Positions 55,101-63,242 of a stretch of 64,000 nucleotides of DNA are shown here, piece by piece. The first letter of the stretch is position 1. Every line of letters starts with the position of its first letter. A model generated the notes under the pieces. The model made no database searches, was not told the origin of the DNA, and saw only the letters and a program-made list of their open reading frames with translations. Position numbers and translations under genes: made by a program. Source of the DNA: Trichormus variabilis 0441 (GTDB lineage: Bacteria > Cyanobacteriota > Cyanobacteriia > Cyanobacteriales > Nostocaceae); contig NZ_CP047242.1 of assembly GCF_009856605.1 (NCBI RefSeq), positions 4,718,001 through 4,782,000 on the forward strand, given 5' to 3'.

Positions 55101-57579
55101 ACAGCTTTGTGAACAGTTTGATAATGCTGATGTGCGAGGGATGACAAATTTCATCTTTGCAGCTGATGTGCATAGCTGGAGTCGTCCCATTCGAGAGGCA
55201 GATACATACTATAACAACGCCTACCAATATGGGATGGAAGCGGGAAACTGGCTAACAGTAGGCTTCATGATGATGCAGAGTGGTTCCGATCGCCTAACTT
55301 ATGGTAAACATTTAGATGATTTGTATGCGATCGCTCAAAATCATGCAGCCTTTCTTCATCAAATCAAAAGCTTAGATAACCTAGATGCTTTAACAGCAGG
55401 AGTTCTGCAACCAATTCGCCATCTCCTGGGGTTAACAAAAACGCTCTTCACCTTTGATGATGACGATTTTAGTGAAGCTGAATATTTGCAAAAATATGCC
55501 AATGCTCCCTATCACTTATCTTGGTTATATTCCGTTAAAATTCGCCATGCTTATTTATTTGACCAAAAATCCACCTACTCCGATTTAATCCCCCAACTGA
55601 GCATGATTGAAACCACTATTTCCAGTCATGCAAAAGTCCCTTCCAGCGTTTTTTATGTGGCATTAATGCACCTGGCGCTAGCTGAAACCGCTACCGAAGC
55701 ATCTGAGCGTCAACACCATTGGCAAGCACTCCTCCCCCTAGAAACAAGCTTAAAGCGTTGGCTAAAAGCTTGTCCTGAAAATATCCGGCACAAGTTCCTC
55801 CTCATTCAAGCAGAAAAAGCCCGAATTAAAAAACAAAAAACCAAGGCTATAGAACTTTATGAACAAGCAATTAGCCAAGCTCAAGCAAATCAGTATGGCT
55901 ACGAAGAAGCTTTAGCTAACGAACTTGCAGCTAAATTCTATCTCGACTGGGGTAAAGTAAAAATTGCCCAAGTATATATGCAGGAAGCCTGCTACGGCTA
56001 CGCCCGTTGGGGAGCCAAAGCCAAAGCTCATCACCTAGAAAAAACCTATCCCCAACTACTCAAACCTATTCTGCAACAGCAACGAATCAACTTCAACCCC
56101 TTGGAAACTATTACCTTTCGTGGGGCCACTTCATCTACTCATACTACTACTACTAGTAGCACAAATATTTCAGAGATTCTGGACTTTACTTCTGTTCTCA
56201 AAGGCGCTCAAGCTATATCTGGCTGTATTGAATTAGACGAACTGATTGCCAACCTCACCCGGATTATCCTCGAAAATTCCGGCGCGAAAAAATCTGTACT
56301 CATTCTTCCCCTAGAAGAAACTTGGCAAGTTAAAGCAATTACCTCGGTTAATCAAGAGTCAAGTTCTCACACTAATATACAAACTATCCTTTCCTCACAA
56401 TCAATAGAAGATTGTCAAGATATACCCCCAAAAATTATCAATTACGTAAAAAATACCCAGAAACCCCTGATTATAGACAATTGCCAAACAGATATTCCTG
56501 GGGTAATTGGGGAATATATGCTAGAGCATCAGCCAAAAAGTGTATTATGCACACCAATTATTCATCAAGGTCATTTAGTGGGAATTCTCTACTTAGAAAA
56601 TGAACTCACAAGTGAGGTATTTAATAGCGAACATTTGCAAGTAGTCAATCTACTTTCTTCCCAAGCAGCAATATCACTAGAAAATGCCAGACTTTATCAA
56701 AAAGCCCAACAAGCATTACAAGATTTACAACAAGCCCAATTACAAATTGTCCAAAGTGAAAAAATGTCGGCACTGGGTAATTTAGTTGCTGGGGTAGCCC
56801 ATGAAATGAATAATCCTTTGGGCTTTATTGCTGCCAGTCTTATGCAAGCTCAACCAATCATAGCTGACATTACCGAACACTTGAAGCTCTATCAAGAAAA
56901 TTTGCCCGACAAGATTGAGAAAATCGCAGACCATGCCCAAGAAATTGACTTGGAATATATTTTAGAAGATTTGCCGAAGATGATTGAGTCGATGACAATG
57001 GCTTGTGAAAGACTCAAAAATATTAGTACCAGTCTTCGCACTTTCTCTCGTGCTGATAGAGATTATAAAGTACCATTCAATATTCATGAAGGTATTGAGA
57101 GTACAATTCTCATTTTAAAGCATCGTCTAAAAGCTAACGAACAACGTCCAGCAATTGAAGTAGTAACAGAATATGCTGATTCACCCATGATTGAATGCTT
57201 TCCAGGGCAAATAAATCAGGTATTTATGAACATTCTGGCAAATGCCATTGATGCTTTAGATGAGGCAAATATGGGACGTAGTTTTGCGGAAATTCAAGCA
57301 AATCACAACAAAATAATGATTAGAACCTTACTAGAAAATCAGCAAGTGAAGATTACTATTGCTGATAATGGGAAGGGAATGAGCGAAGAAGTTAAAGCCA
57401 AGATATTTGACCACTTATTTACTACCAAAATGGTAGGAAAAGGAACGGGATTAGGATTGGCTATAGCTCAGTCTATTGTGGTAGAAAAACATGGCGGAAC
57501 GCTGACAGTAAATTCTACCCTTGGTGAGGGAACTGAATTTGTCATCTCCTTACCGATTTTGGATGAGTCCCAAAATTAG
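52162..57579 (+). CDS. Ser/Thr kinase - AAA ATPase - GAF - histidine kinase hybrid
   Basis: This 1805-residue cytosolic signalling protein is of the cyanobacterial HstK type. Residues 1-270 are a Hanks kinase (HKDIKPANILI near 128; activation segment DFSIAS instead of DFG; GYISPEQTGRMN). An AAA_16/STAND-like ATPase follows (GFSGIGKTAVV near 330; VMFLDDLQWADSASL). Then comes a long TPR-like helical region (about 600-1300) and a GAF domain (about 1355-1520). Histidine-kinase modules complete it, with VAGVAHEMNNPLGFIAA (His1550) and HATPase motifs NILANAIDAL, DNGKGMSEE and GTGLGLAIAQ. No response regulator is adjacent. The signal and partners are unknown. Confidence 0.93.
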   Translation: MLNIPGYTISEELYDGSRTLVYRAIRQADTLPVVIKLLKNPYPSFSELVQFRNQYTIAKNLNYPGIIATHSLEPLHNGYQLVMEDFGGISVKDYFVHNHYVASLDKFLQIAIALCDILDILYRQRIIHKDIKPANILINPETTQVKLIDFSIASLLPRETQTLINPNVLEGTLGYISPEQTGRMNRGIDHRTDFYSLGATFYELLTGKLPFPSEDAMELVHCHLAKAPTLVHEINLTIPSVLSDIVNKLMAKNAEDRYQSALGLKYDLEKCLVQLQETGKIESFPIAQRDVCDRFIIPDKLYGREAEVETLLQAFERVSTGNTEMMLVAGFSGIGKTAVVNEVHKPIVRQRGYFIKGKYDQFQRNIPFSAFVQAFRDLMGQLLTESDAQIQQWKSQILAAVGENGQVIIEVIPELAGIIGQQPPIIELSGTAAQNRFNLLFQKFVQVFKTQEHPLVMFLDDLQWADSASLNLMQLLMSESGGGYLLLIGAYRDNEVSDAHPLMFSLAEIRKAQATINTITLAPLSQSSLNQLVADTLSCSSAIAQPLTQLVYQKTKGNPFFSTQFIKAIYEDGLITFNGDEGNWQCDIVGVKESSLSDDVVEFMALQLQKLPQTTQNILKFAACIGNKFDLGILAIIWEKSLTETATALWKALQEGLILPQSEVYKFYVDREIQDEVKGSQTVTYKFLHDRVQQAAYSLIPAEQKQYTHFQIGQLLLQGLSQGEQEERIFDIVNQLNMGLDVITSNEQKQELAHLNLKAGQKAKLSAAYQAAYDYCTIGMSVLSPDAWQQDYPLMYSLHRDASEAAYLCGKFDQAEALYAETLTYAQAPLDQAIVYRIQMTQYQLQGRNAEAIAIQRQSLQMLGWTIPTQPEMIQAGLDAEIATVQQFLEQHTIESILAAPKMVDPSIAEMLRILQILFYAAWLDGQSTLALLALAKMTTLSLQYGNSDMSPFGYAGYGLIANGVFKDCATAYEFGEMAVQLCEQFDNADVRGMTNFIFAADVHSWSRPIREADTYYNNAYQYGMEAGNWLTVGFMMMQSGSDRLTYGKHLDDLYAIAQNHAAFLHQIKSLDNLDALTAGVLQPIRHLLGLTKTLFTFDDDDFSEAEYLQKYANAPYHLSWLYSVKIRHAYLFDQKSTYSDLIPQLSMIETTISSHAKVPSSVFYVALMHLALAETATEASERQHHWQALLPLETSLKRWLKACPENIRHKFLLIQAEKARIKKQKTKAIELYEQAISQAQANQYGYEEALANELAAKFYLDWGKVKIAQVYMQEACYGYARWGAKAKAHHLEKTYPQLLKPILQQQRINFNPLETITFRGATSSTHTTTTSSTNISEILDFTSVLKGAQAISGCIELDELIANLTRIILENSGAKKSVLILPLEETWQVKAITSVNQESSSHTNIQTILSSQSIEDCQDIPPKIINYVKNTQKPLIIDNCQTDIPGVIGEYMLEHQPKSVLCTPIIHQGHLVGILYLENELTSEVFNSEHLQVVNLLSSQAAISLENARLYQKAQQALQDLQQAQLQIVQSEKMSALGNLVAGVAHEMNNPLGFIAASLMQAQPIIADITEHLKLYQENLPDKIEKIADHAQEIDLEYILEDLPKMIESMTMACERLKNISTSLRTFSRADRDYKVPFNIHEGIESTILILKHRLKANEQRPAIEVVTEYADSPMIECFPGQINQVFMNILANAIDALDEANMGRSFAEIQANHNKIMIRTLLENQQVKITIADNGKGMSEEVKAKIFDHLFTTKMVGKGTGLGLAIAQSIVVEKHGGTLTVNSTLGEGTEFVISLPILDESQN

Positions 57580-57606
57580 GGACTTCCAGATGAATAAATT
57601 TTAAAT

Positions 57607-57671
57607 GTAGGGTGTGTCAGTGCAATAGTACCTAACTGTACTCAGAAATTATTCATACTGACGCACCCTAC
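57607..57671 (-). repeat. MITE-like element, family M1, copy 2
   Basis: Terminal inverted repeats GTAGGGTGTGTCAGT and ACTGACGCACCCTAC have one mismatch. The reverse complement of the interior matches copy 1 at 4793-4860 (GTATGAATAATTTCT; GTACAG). It is 65 bp long, non-coding, and starts 28 bp after the giant kinase stop. Confidence 0.78.
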
Positions 57672-57725
57672 CAAACATTCCTCTGCTTTTACTCTTTATT
57701 AATGATTGTTATACATCCTTGGGTG

Positions 57726-57795
57726 AAGACGCGACGCCAGTCGCTACAACGGGGGGAGCCCCCGCAACGCGCTGGCTCATGAATCGCGTCTCTAC
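57726..57795. repeat. Interspersed palindromic repeat, family R1, full copy
   Basis: Nearly identical to 24911-24980, with a few substitutions. It has the AGACGCGA/TCGCGTCT outer stem and an inner GGGGGGAGCCCCC palindrome. Flanking TTAATGATTG on the left is also shared with the other copy, and AAATTGGTAT on the right matches the reverse complement of the left flank ATACCAATT of that copy. It lies between convergent genes. Confidence 0.85.
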
Positions 57796-57833
57796 AGATT
57801 GTTTATTTGTCACATTCTTTTTTTAAATTGGTA

Positions 57834-58901
57834 TTACCTTGATGTTTTGGTGCGTAGTTGTCCACAAGCAGCATCAGCTTCTAAACCACGAGAATAGCGG
57901 ACACTCACAGCAATATGTTGTTGTTGAAGCACTGTGAGGAACGCTTGAATACGATCGCCACTAGGGCGTTTATAGTCCACTTCTGAGATAGGATTATAAG
58001 GAATTAAATTAACGTGATTTTGAAAACCTCGTAGATGCTTTGATAGTTCTAAAGCGTGTTCTGGCAAATCATTCACGCCAGCCAGCAGGATATATTCAAA
58101 AGAAATTCGTCTGCCTGTGATAGCTACATACTCTCGACATTCAGCCAGTAAATCCTCAATGTGATAGGAGCGAGCGCTGGGTATGAGTTGTTCGCGCAGT
58201 GCTTGGTTGGGAGCGTGGAGACTCACCGCCAGAGTCACTTGTAGATGATGTTCGGCTAATTGACTGATGCGATCGCGTATCCCTACAGTGGATAAAGTCA
58301 GCGATCGCTGGCCAATACCCACATCTTGATTTAAGCTTCTCAGCGCAGCCAAAACATTCTCTGTATTCAACAACGGTTCACCCATCCCCATGAATACAAC
58401 ATGGCTCACCCGTTGCTGAAAATCTTCTTGGACAGTGAGAACTTGATCAACAATTTCATGTCTTTCGAGGTTGCGTTTGTAACCACCTTTACCAGTAGCA
58501 CAGAAATCGCAAGCCATCGGACAACCTACCTGGGTAGAAACACAGACTGTCAACCGCTTGTCTGTAGGAATACCAACGGTTTCCACGATTTCACCGTCGC
58601 TCAGTTGTAGGAGATACTTAACGGTCCCATCCGAGGCCACAGACCGATGGTGAATGGTAGAACGTCCAATGGGGACATCGGCAACAGCAGCCCGCCATTG
58701 TTTAGAGAATACAGAAATATCAGTGAGCGATCGCACTCCCTTGTGATAAATCCAATCGTGCAACTGCTTACCCCTATAAGCAGGCTGTCCTTGCTGCTGC
58801 ACCCAACTAGTTAACTCCGTGACTGAAGCGCCGAGCAGGGGTAAACAAGGTTGTTGTGGCTGAGATGATGGAGTTAGTTGGGTAACAGGCGTAGCAGACA
58901 T
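57834..58901 (-). CDS. rlmN: Dual-specificity 23S rRNA/tRNA adenine-C2 methyltransferase RlmN
   Basis: This radical-SAM enzyme methylates A2503 of 23S rRNA and A37 of some tRNAs. The 355 residues contain the cluster motif CPMACDFC (Cys127, 131, 134), preceded by [16 protein letters not shown] and the S-adenosylmethionine-contacting LSTVGI follow, as does the methyl-carrying Cys near the C-terminus (ADAACGQL). The proline-rich first 25 residues extend the usual start; an ATG is present and no better internal start was seen. Confidence 0.96.
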   Translation of the reverse strand: MSATPVTQLTPSSQPQQPCLPLLGASVTELTSWVQQQGQPAYRGKQLHDWIYHKGVRSLTDISVFSKQWRAAVADVPIGRSTIHHRSVASDGTVKYLLQLSDGEIVETVGIPTDKRLTVCVSTQVGCPMACDFCATGKGGYKRNLERHEIVDQVLTVQEDFQQRVSHVVFMGMGEPLLNTENVLAALRSLNQDVGIGQRSLTLSTVGIRDRISQLAEHHLQVTLAVSLHAPNQALREQLIPSARSYHIEDLLAECREYVAITGRRISFEYILLAGVNDLPEHALELSKHLRGFQNHVNLIPYNPISEVDYKRPSGDRIQAFLTVLQQQHIAVSVRYSRGLEADAACGQLRTKTSR

Positions 58902-59258
58902 AAGAAATCACAAATTAATTCTGAATCTCTATCCTACAACTTTCATAGGAAGTTAGTGGCGATGTTAATACTTCAAAAGAAGTGCATTTTTCTGCATAGG
59001 CATCGAATTTGTCTTTTTATAGAATGTGTGGATACCTTGCCTAGTTGGATTTCTGTTCGGGTAGCGTAGCCATACTCACTTGCGTAGTTAAGACGTGGGA
59101 AGGGAAAGAGAGCAAGGAATACAAGTGTGGGTAATTTTCTGGCACATATCAAGTTACCCTAACAAACATCAAATAGTTGTGTGATCAGACAAACCATTGC
59201 TCTTGAATAAATATATTCTTAATATTTTGTCTATTGAGTACCATATATACTATCTGAA
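58902..59258. other. Divergent intergenic region between rlmN and the response regulator
   Basis: This 357-bp gap has no repeat element I can recognise apart from GGGTAGCGTAGCC near 59060. It is AT-rich toward the response regulator. Promoters for both directions must lie here but none is clear. Confidence 0.4.
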
Positions 59259-60128
59259 ATGAAACTATTAGTAAAAGCACTTACATGGATACAAAGTTTA
59301 AAACCTAGCGACTTACAAGAGCCAAATAGAGACTTTAACTATATAAAACTCAAAATTTTCACAACTGAAACTAGTGAGCCTAATTGTGAATATACACAAA
59401 TAATTAAACATTTAATTATAGATAGAGATATAAGTATGGTTAATGTTGATCAATTGATAATGAGCCAAGATTCACCTCAATCATCCACACTGAAAATTTT
59501 AGTTGTTGATGACCACCAGTTAATTTTAAGTGGAACGCTGAATGTACTACAGCAACAATATCCAGATGCAGCGATCTCCACAGCAAAAACAGTAGTTGAG
59601 GCGCTGACACAGATGAGAAATTCTGCGTTTGATTTGATTGTCATGGATTTATCAATACCCGAAAAAACTGGTGCGATCGCTTATATTGATACGGGTATCA
59701 ATTTGCTACAACAGTTAATCCAGGAATATCCCCAACAGAATTTTTTGGTACAAAGTAGTTATGTCAAGGCTTTGGTCAGGATCAAACACGAAATTGACGA
59801 GCATCAAGGTGGCTTTGCGATCGCTGATAAGGGACTATGCGAATCTGAGATGATAGTTCGAGCTAATTTAGCACTACAAGGGGCAACCCACACCAAAGAC
59901 ATCAAAACTGGATTAGAGCTGAAGCCAGAGTGGTTAGAAGTACTAAAATTAGCTTTTGAAGAAGGTTTAACAGATATAGCAATCTGCAAACGGATTCACA
60001 GATCCGAGCGCGCCGTGCGTACATACTGGACGAAGATTCAAGATGTACTTGGCATTTATCCAGAACCAGGAAAAAATATGCGAATTCAAACTGAAATCCG
60101 CGCTCGACAAGAAGGATTGATTGATTAG
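59259..60128 (+). CDS. Response regulator with C-terminal helix-turn-helix
   Basis: The receiver domain (KILVVDDHQLILSGTLNVLQQ) has phospho-acceptor Asp130 in LIVMDLSIPEKTG. A C-terminal LuxR/GerE-like helix-turn-helix follows (EEGLTDIAICKRIHRSERAV RTYWTKI). The frame opens at 59259 (289 residues); ATGs at 59436 and 59460 would give a canonical receiver start. The 59-codon extension is unusually long for chance in AT-rich DNA, so the start is uncertain. It lies 20 bp before the CHASE2 histidine kinase gene, and the pair form a two-component system. Function is probably transcriptional control; targets are unknown. Confidence 0.88.
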   Translation: MKLLVKALTWIQSLKPSDLQEPNRDFNYIKLKIFTTETSEPNCEYTQIIKHLIIDRDISMVNVDQLIMSQDSPQSSTLKILVVDDHQLILSGTLNVLQQQYPDAAISTAKTVVEALTQMRNSAFDLIVMDLSIPEKTGAIAYIDTGINLLQQLIQEYPQQNFLVQSSYVKALVRIKHEIDEHQGGFAIADKGLCESEMIVRANLALQGATHTKDIKTGLELKPEWLEVLKLAFEEGLTDIAICKRIHRSERAVRTYWTKIQDVLGIYPEPGKNMRIQTEIRARQEGLID

Positions 60129-60148
60129 TTATTATTTATTGCTTACTT

Positions 60149-62050
60149 ATGTTCCGGCTTAATACAAGAAAAATTAAGCAAGAAATTATTATTTTGCGAC
60201 AGGTAGCTATACCTGGAATGACTGTTTTATTTATTATTATAATTGCCAGATTATCCGGTTTATTGCAGGGCTTAGAATTGATATTATTTGATACTTTTTT
60301 ACGGTTGCGCCCAGCCGAAATTACTGACCCAAAAATAGTGATTATTGGAATTAATGAAAATGACATTCGTAGTTTAGGAACTTACCCGGTGCCAGATGCA
60401 GAAATTGCTTCATTGATTCAAAAAATTCAGATTTACAAACCCGCAGTGATTGGACTTGATATTGTAAAAAATGTCCCAATAGAACCAGGACATCAAGAAC
60501 TTATCAAAGCATTTCAACAATATCAAAACCTGATTGGTATTGAGAAAGTTTTACCACCTGACGAAATTTCTCCACCACCAAACCTACCACCAAAACAAAT
60601 AGGTTTTTCTGATGTAATCGCAGATAGAGATGGTAACTATCGTCGCTATTTACTTTTGACCGCCTCACCCCAAAATCCCGAAAATCCCCAAGATGATAAA
60701 TATTCCCTAGCCCTAAGATTAGCACAAGGTTATTTAGCTACTAAAAATATAATTATAGATACGGGAAAATATAATTCTTATATTCGATTTGCTGATATAG
60801 AACTGCCTATATTTTCTGCAAATACTGGTGGATATGTAGGAGAAAATGATACTGGCTTAAAAATGCTAGTTAATTTTCGCAGTGGTAAGCAACCATTTCG
60901 GTTTATTTCTCTAAATGATATTAAAAGTAGTAAATTTGATCCAAATTGGCTCAAGCAAAAAATAATCATAATTGGTGTAACTGCTGCTAGTAGTAATGAT
61001 TTATTTAATACTTCAGCAACTACTAGCTCAAAAATTCATAGTCAAATTTATGGAGTCGAATTTCATGCCCATGTTACTTCGCAAATAATTAATGCAGTTG
61101 TCAATGATAGACCATTATTAAAAGTTTGGTCTGACGGGTGGGAATATTTATGGTTAGTGATTTGGGGTGTGACAGCAATAATTATTGCTAGAGTGACAGA
61201 GACTTTTCGCAGAAATTTATTAACTATTATATTAATAATATTTTGCTTAATAAGTATCAGCTACTTACTCATCTTATTAGGTTGGTGGATTCCTCTAGCA
61301 CCGACTTTACTAATTTTAGGAATTAACGGTTTGGGAATCAGTGTCTTTGCTTTTCATGAATATAAACAAAATCAAATAAAAATACAGCTAAGTCAACACA
61401 CTATAGAGCATACATTTACACTTATTCATAATGGACCGTTACAGACTTTAGCTAATATATTGAGGCAGGTAGGTACAGACAACTTACAAAACGATAAATT
61501 AATATTGCAGTTAGAAAAACTTAATTCTGAAATTCGTTCTATCGGTGAATATTTAAGGATCGAAGCATTAACCCCCAATGAAAGCTTGCGCTTAGGTAGC
61601 CGTGTCAAAATTGACTTAAAAAGACCAATCCATGAGCTATTTTACGAAGTATACACAAGTACTATTGCCAGAGATGATTTAGAGTATTTCTATAACATTA
61701 ACGTCAAAGTCCGCACATTTGAGCCTATAGATGAAAAATACTTAAATATAGAAAAAAAACAAGAGTTGTGCCTATTTTTGGAAGAAGCTTTATGTAATGT
61801 AGGAAAACACGCCAAAGGTGTCAAACGAATTGAAGCCATTGGTAAGAAAGAACGAAGTTCATATACTTTGATGATTAAAGACAATGGTTGTGGACTTACT
61901 TCATTTTCTGAAAATAAAGGGATGAAACAACTTAAAAATATTGCTAAAAAACTAGGAGGAAATTTCAAGTGTGAATCCCTTTACCCCAAAGGAACAATCT
62001 GTGAAGTTACATGGAAATTAACAAACAATAAAAATAACTATTTGAATTAG
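60149..62050 (+). CDS. CHASE2-domain sensor histidine kinase
   Basis: The 633 residues have an N-terminal transmembrane helix (PGMTVLFIIIIARLSGLLQG), then an extracytoplasmic CHASE2 domain (about 45-325; FDTFLRLRPAEITDPKIVII, RDGNYRRYLLL, KIIIIGVTAASSNDLF). Three transmembrane helices lie near 335-410. A dimerisation segment with HNGPLQTLANILRQ (candidate phospho-His427) and an HATPase_c domain with EEALCNVGKHAKGVKRIEA and DNGCGL follow. The layout belongs to the HisKA_3/NarL-like class, matching the adjacent LuxR-type response regulator 20 bp upstream. The ligand is unknown. A DUF928 gene and a CHAT protease gene follow. Confidence 0.92.
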   Translation: MFRLNTRKIKQEIIILRQVAIPGMTVLFIIIIARLSGLLQGLELILFDTFLRLRPAEITDPKIVIIGINENDIRSLGTYPVPDAEIASLIQKIQIYKPAVIGLDIVKNVPIEPGHQELIKAFQQYQNLIGIEKVLPPDEISPPPNLPPKQIGFSDVIADRDGNYRRYLLLTASPQNPENPQDDKYSLALRLAQGYLATKNIIIDTGKYNSYIRFADIELPIFSANTGGYVGENDTGLKMLVNFRSGKQPFRFISLNDIKSSKFDPNWLKQKIIIIGVTAASSNDLFNTSATTSSKIHSQIYGVEFHAHVTSQIINAVVNDRPLLKVWSDGWEYLWLVIWGVTAIIIARVTETFRRNLLTIILIIFCLISISYLLILLGWWIPLAPTLLILGINGLGISVFAFHEYKQNQIKIQLSQHTIEHTFTLIHNGPLQTLANILRQVGTDNLQNDKLILQLEKLNSEIRSIGEYLRIEALTPNESLRLGSRVKIDLKRPIHELFYEVYTSTIARDDLEYFYNINVKVRTFEPIDEKYLNIEKKQELCLFLEEALCNVGKHAKGVKRIEAIGKKERSSYTLMIKDNGCGLTSFSENKGMKQLKNIAKKLGGNFKCESLYPKGTICEVTWKLTNNKNNYLN

Positions 62051-62083
62051 ATTTGATTATGGAAAATATTTTATTATCTGTAG

Positions 62084-62180
62084 GGTGGACATTGCCCACC
62101 TCATCATGCTTCTGATGGACATTGCCCAACGCCACTTGTTCCAAGCCGGGAAACCCCTAAGGGCGCAGTGACTCCCCTAC
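62084..62180. repeat. Repeat cluster between CHASE2 kinase and DUF928 genes
   Basis: Two TGGACATTGCCCA segments (about 62087-62099 and 62115-62127) are followed by a diverged R1 copy (62127-62180) that aligns with 1385-1437 (CAACGCCA..., ...GACTCCCCTAC). Non-coding. Confidence 0.6.
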
Positions 62181-62198
62181 GTATATTTCAAAAATCTA

Positions 62199-62222
62199 GA
62201 GGTTGTATGCAACTTCTCTACT
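62199..62222. repeat. GTTGTATGCAAC palindromic short repeat, copy 1
   Basis: AGAGGTTGTATGCAACTTCTCTAC is partly palindromic. A close copy is at 63121-63144 (AGAGGTTGTATGCAACGTTTC), on the other side of the DUF928 gene. Confidence 0.6.
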
Positions 62223-62335
62223 AGAGAATTGGTACAACACACCCTACAATAATTTCATATAAATATGGTAAGATTCCACTTCTTATAGACAGAAATTTCT
62301 CCCTGTTGATCAAATTGATAACTTAGAGAAGGCAA

Positions 62336-63082
62336 ATGTCAAAAAATTTGAGCCTCACTATCAACCCCAGATTAGTAACTAGTGCTAGTCTTGGCTTATT
62401 GCTGTTTCTGACACCAGTTGCAGTTACAGCTTCTTCATCATCTAATCGCCGCCAACCTGCAAGCGACTATAGTAGAAGCGCGGGTAAACGAGGTTGTCCA
62501 AATGACTCCAGTGAAACCATACCTCTAACAGTACTTGCACCACAGACTTATGTTGGATACACAACAGAGTTACGTCCTACTTTTGTCGGTTTTGTCTCTA
62601 GTCCCCAGAAGGTAGAGTTGCGGATTTTTGAATTTACTTCCGACAAGGAAGTCAAACAGCTAGGTAATGCCGTACACAAAGATGTAAAATCAGGTATATT
62701 TCAAATACCCTTACCTGAAGAAAACCCTGATTTAACTATAGGTAAGAAATATCTTTGGCAGTTATCTATGAGATGTTCTGGGGTGAACATAGTCGAAGCG
62801 GCTGAATTTATTGTTGTAGAAATATCATCTACACTCAAAAGTAAATTACCCAGTACAGCTAATGGTTTACAAAAAGCTACTGTTTTGGCTGAAGAAAATT
62901 TATGGTATGACGCATTGAATGAGGCTTTAAAGTTAGCAAATAATGGCAAACTAGGTGATTTAGGGGCAAAAATAGTTAAAAGCTTTGCTAAAAATGAATC
63001 GCCAAAGCCTACAGAGATTCAAACATTAGTTCAAAAGAGAATACAATTTCTACATAAAATAGCAGATCAAGAAAAAGATTGA
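62336..63082 (+). CDS. DUF928 family secreted protein
   Basis: The 248 residues start with an N-terminal signal peptide (TSASLGLLLFLTPVAVTASSS) after an AGAAGG ribosome site. The DUF928 region follows (LAPQTYVGYTTELRPTFVGF; LRIFEFTSDKEVKQLG), then an ending of helical repeats (AEENLWYDALNEALKLANNG). This is a cyanobacteria-enriched family of unknown function, typically beside CHAT-domain, CHASE2 and two-partner-secretion genes. Here CHASE2 is directly upstream and a CHAT gene is convergent downstream, supporting that linkage. Confidence 0.85.
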   Translation: MSKNLSLTINPRLVTSASLGLLLFLTPVAVTASSSSNRRQPASDYSRSAGKRGCPNDSSETIPLTVLAPQTYVGYTTELRPTFVGFVSSPQKVELRIFEFTSDKEVKQLGNAVHKDVKSGIFQIPLPEENPDLTIGKKYLWQLSMRCSGVNIVEAAEFIVVEISSTLKSKLPSTANGLQKATVLAEENLWYDALNEALKLANNGKLGDLGAKIVKSFAKNESPKPTEIQTLVQKRIQFLHKIADQEKD

Positions 63083-63120
63083 TAGCAATTCTCTATGAAG
63101 TTGCAGCAAAAATGATGTAA

Positions 63121-63144
63121 AGAGGTTGTATGCAACGTTTCTAC
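63121..63144. repeat. GTTGTATGCAAC palindromic short repeat, copy 2
   Basis: Close copy of 62199-62222 (AGAGGTTGTATGCAACGTTTC). It lies in the 160-bp gap between the convergent DUF928 and CHAT genes. Confidence 0.6.
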
Positions 63145-63242
63145 AGTTAAAAATAAAGCACATCTTCATTAAGAAACTGAGGGGAGTTGACGATACTTGT
63201 TGAAAAGGATTTATAAGCAGACTTAGTTTTGACTATTCCTTT

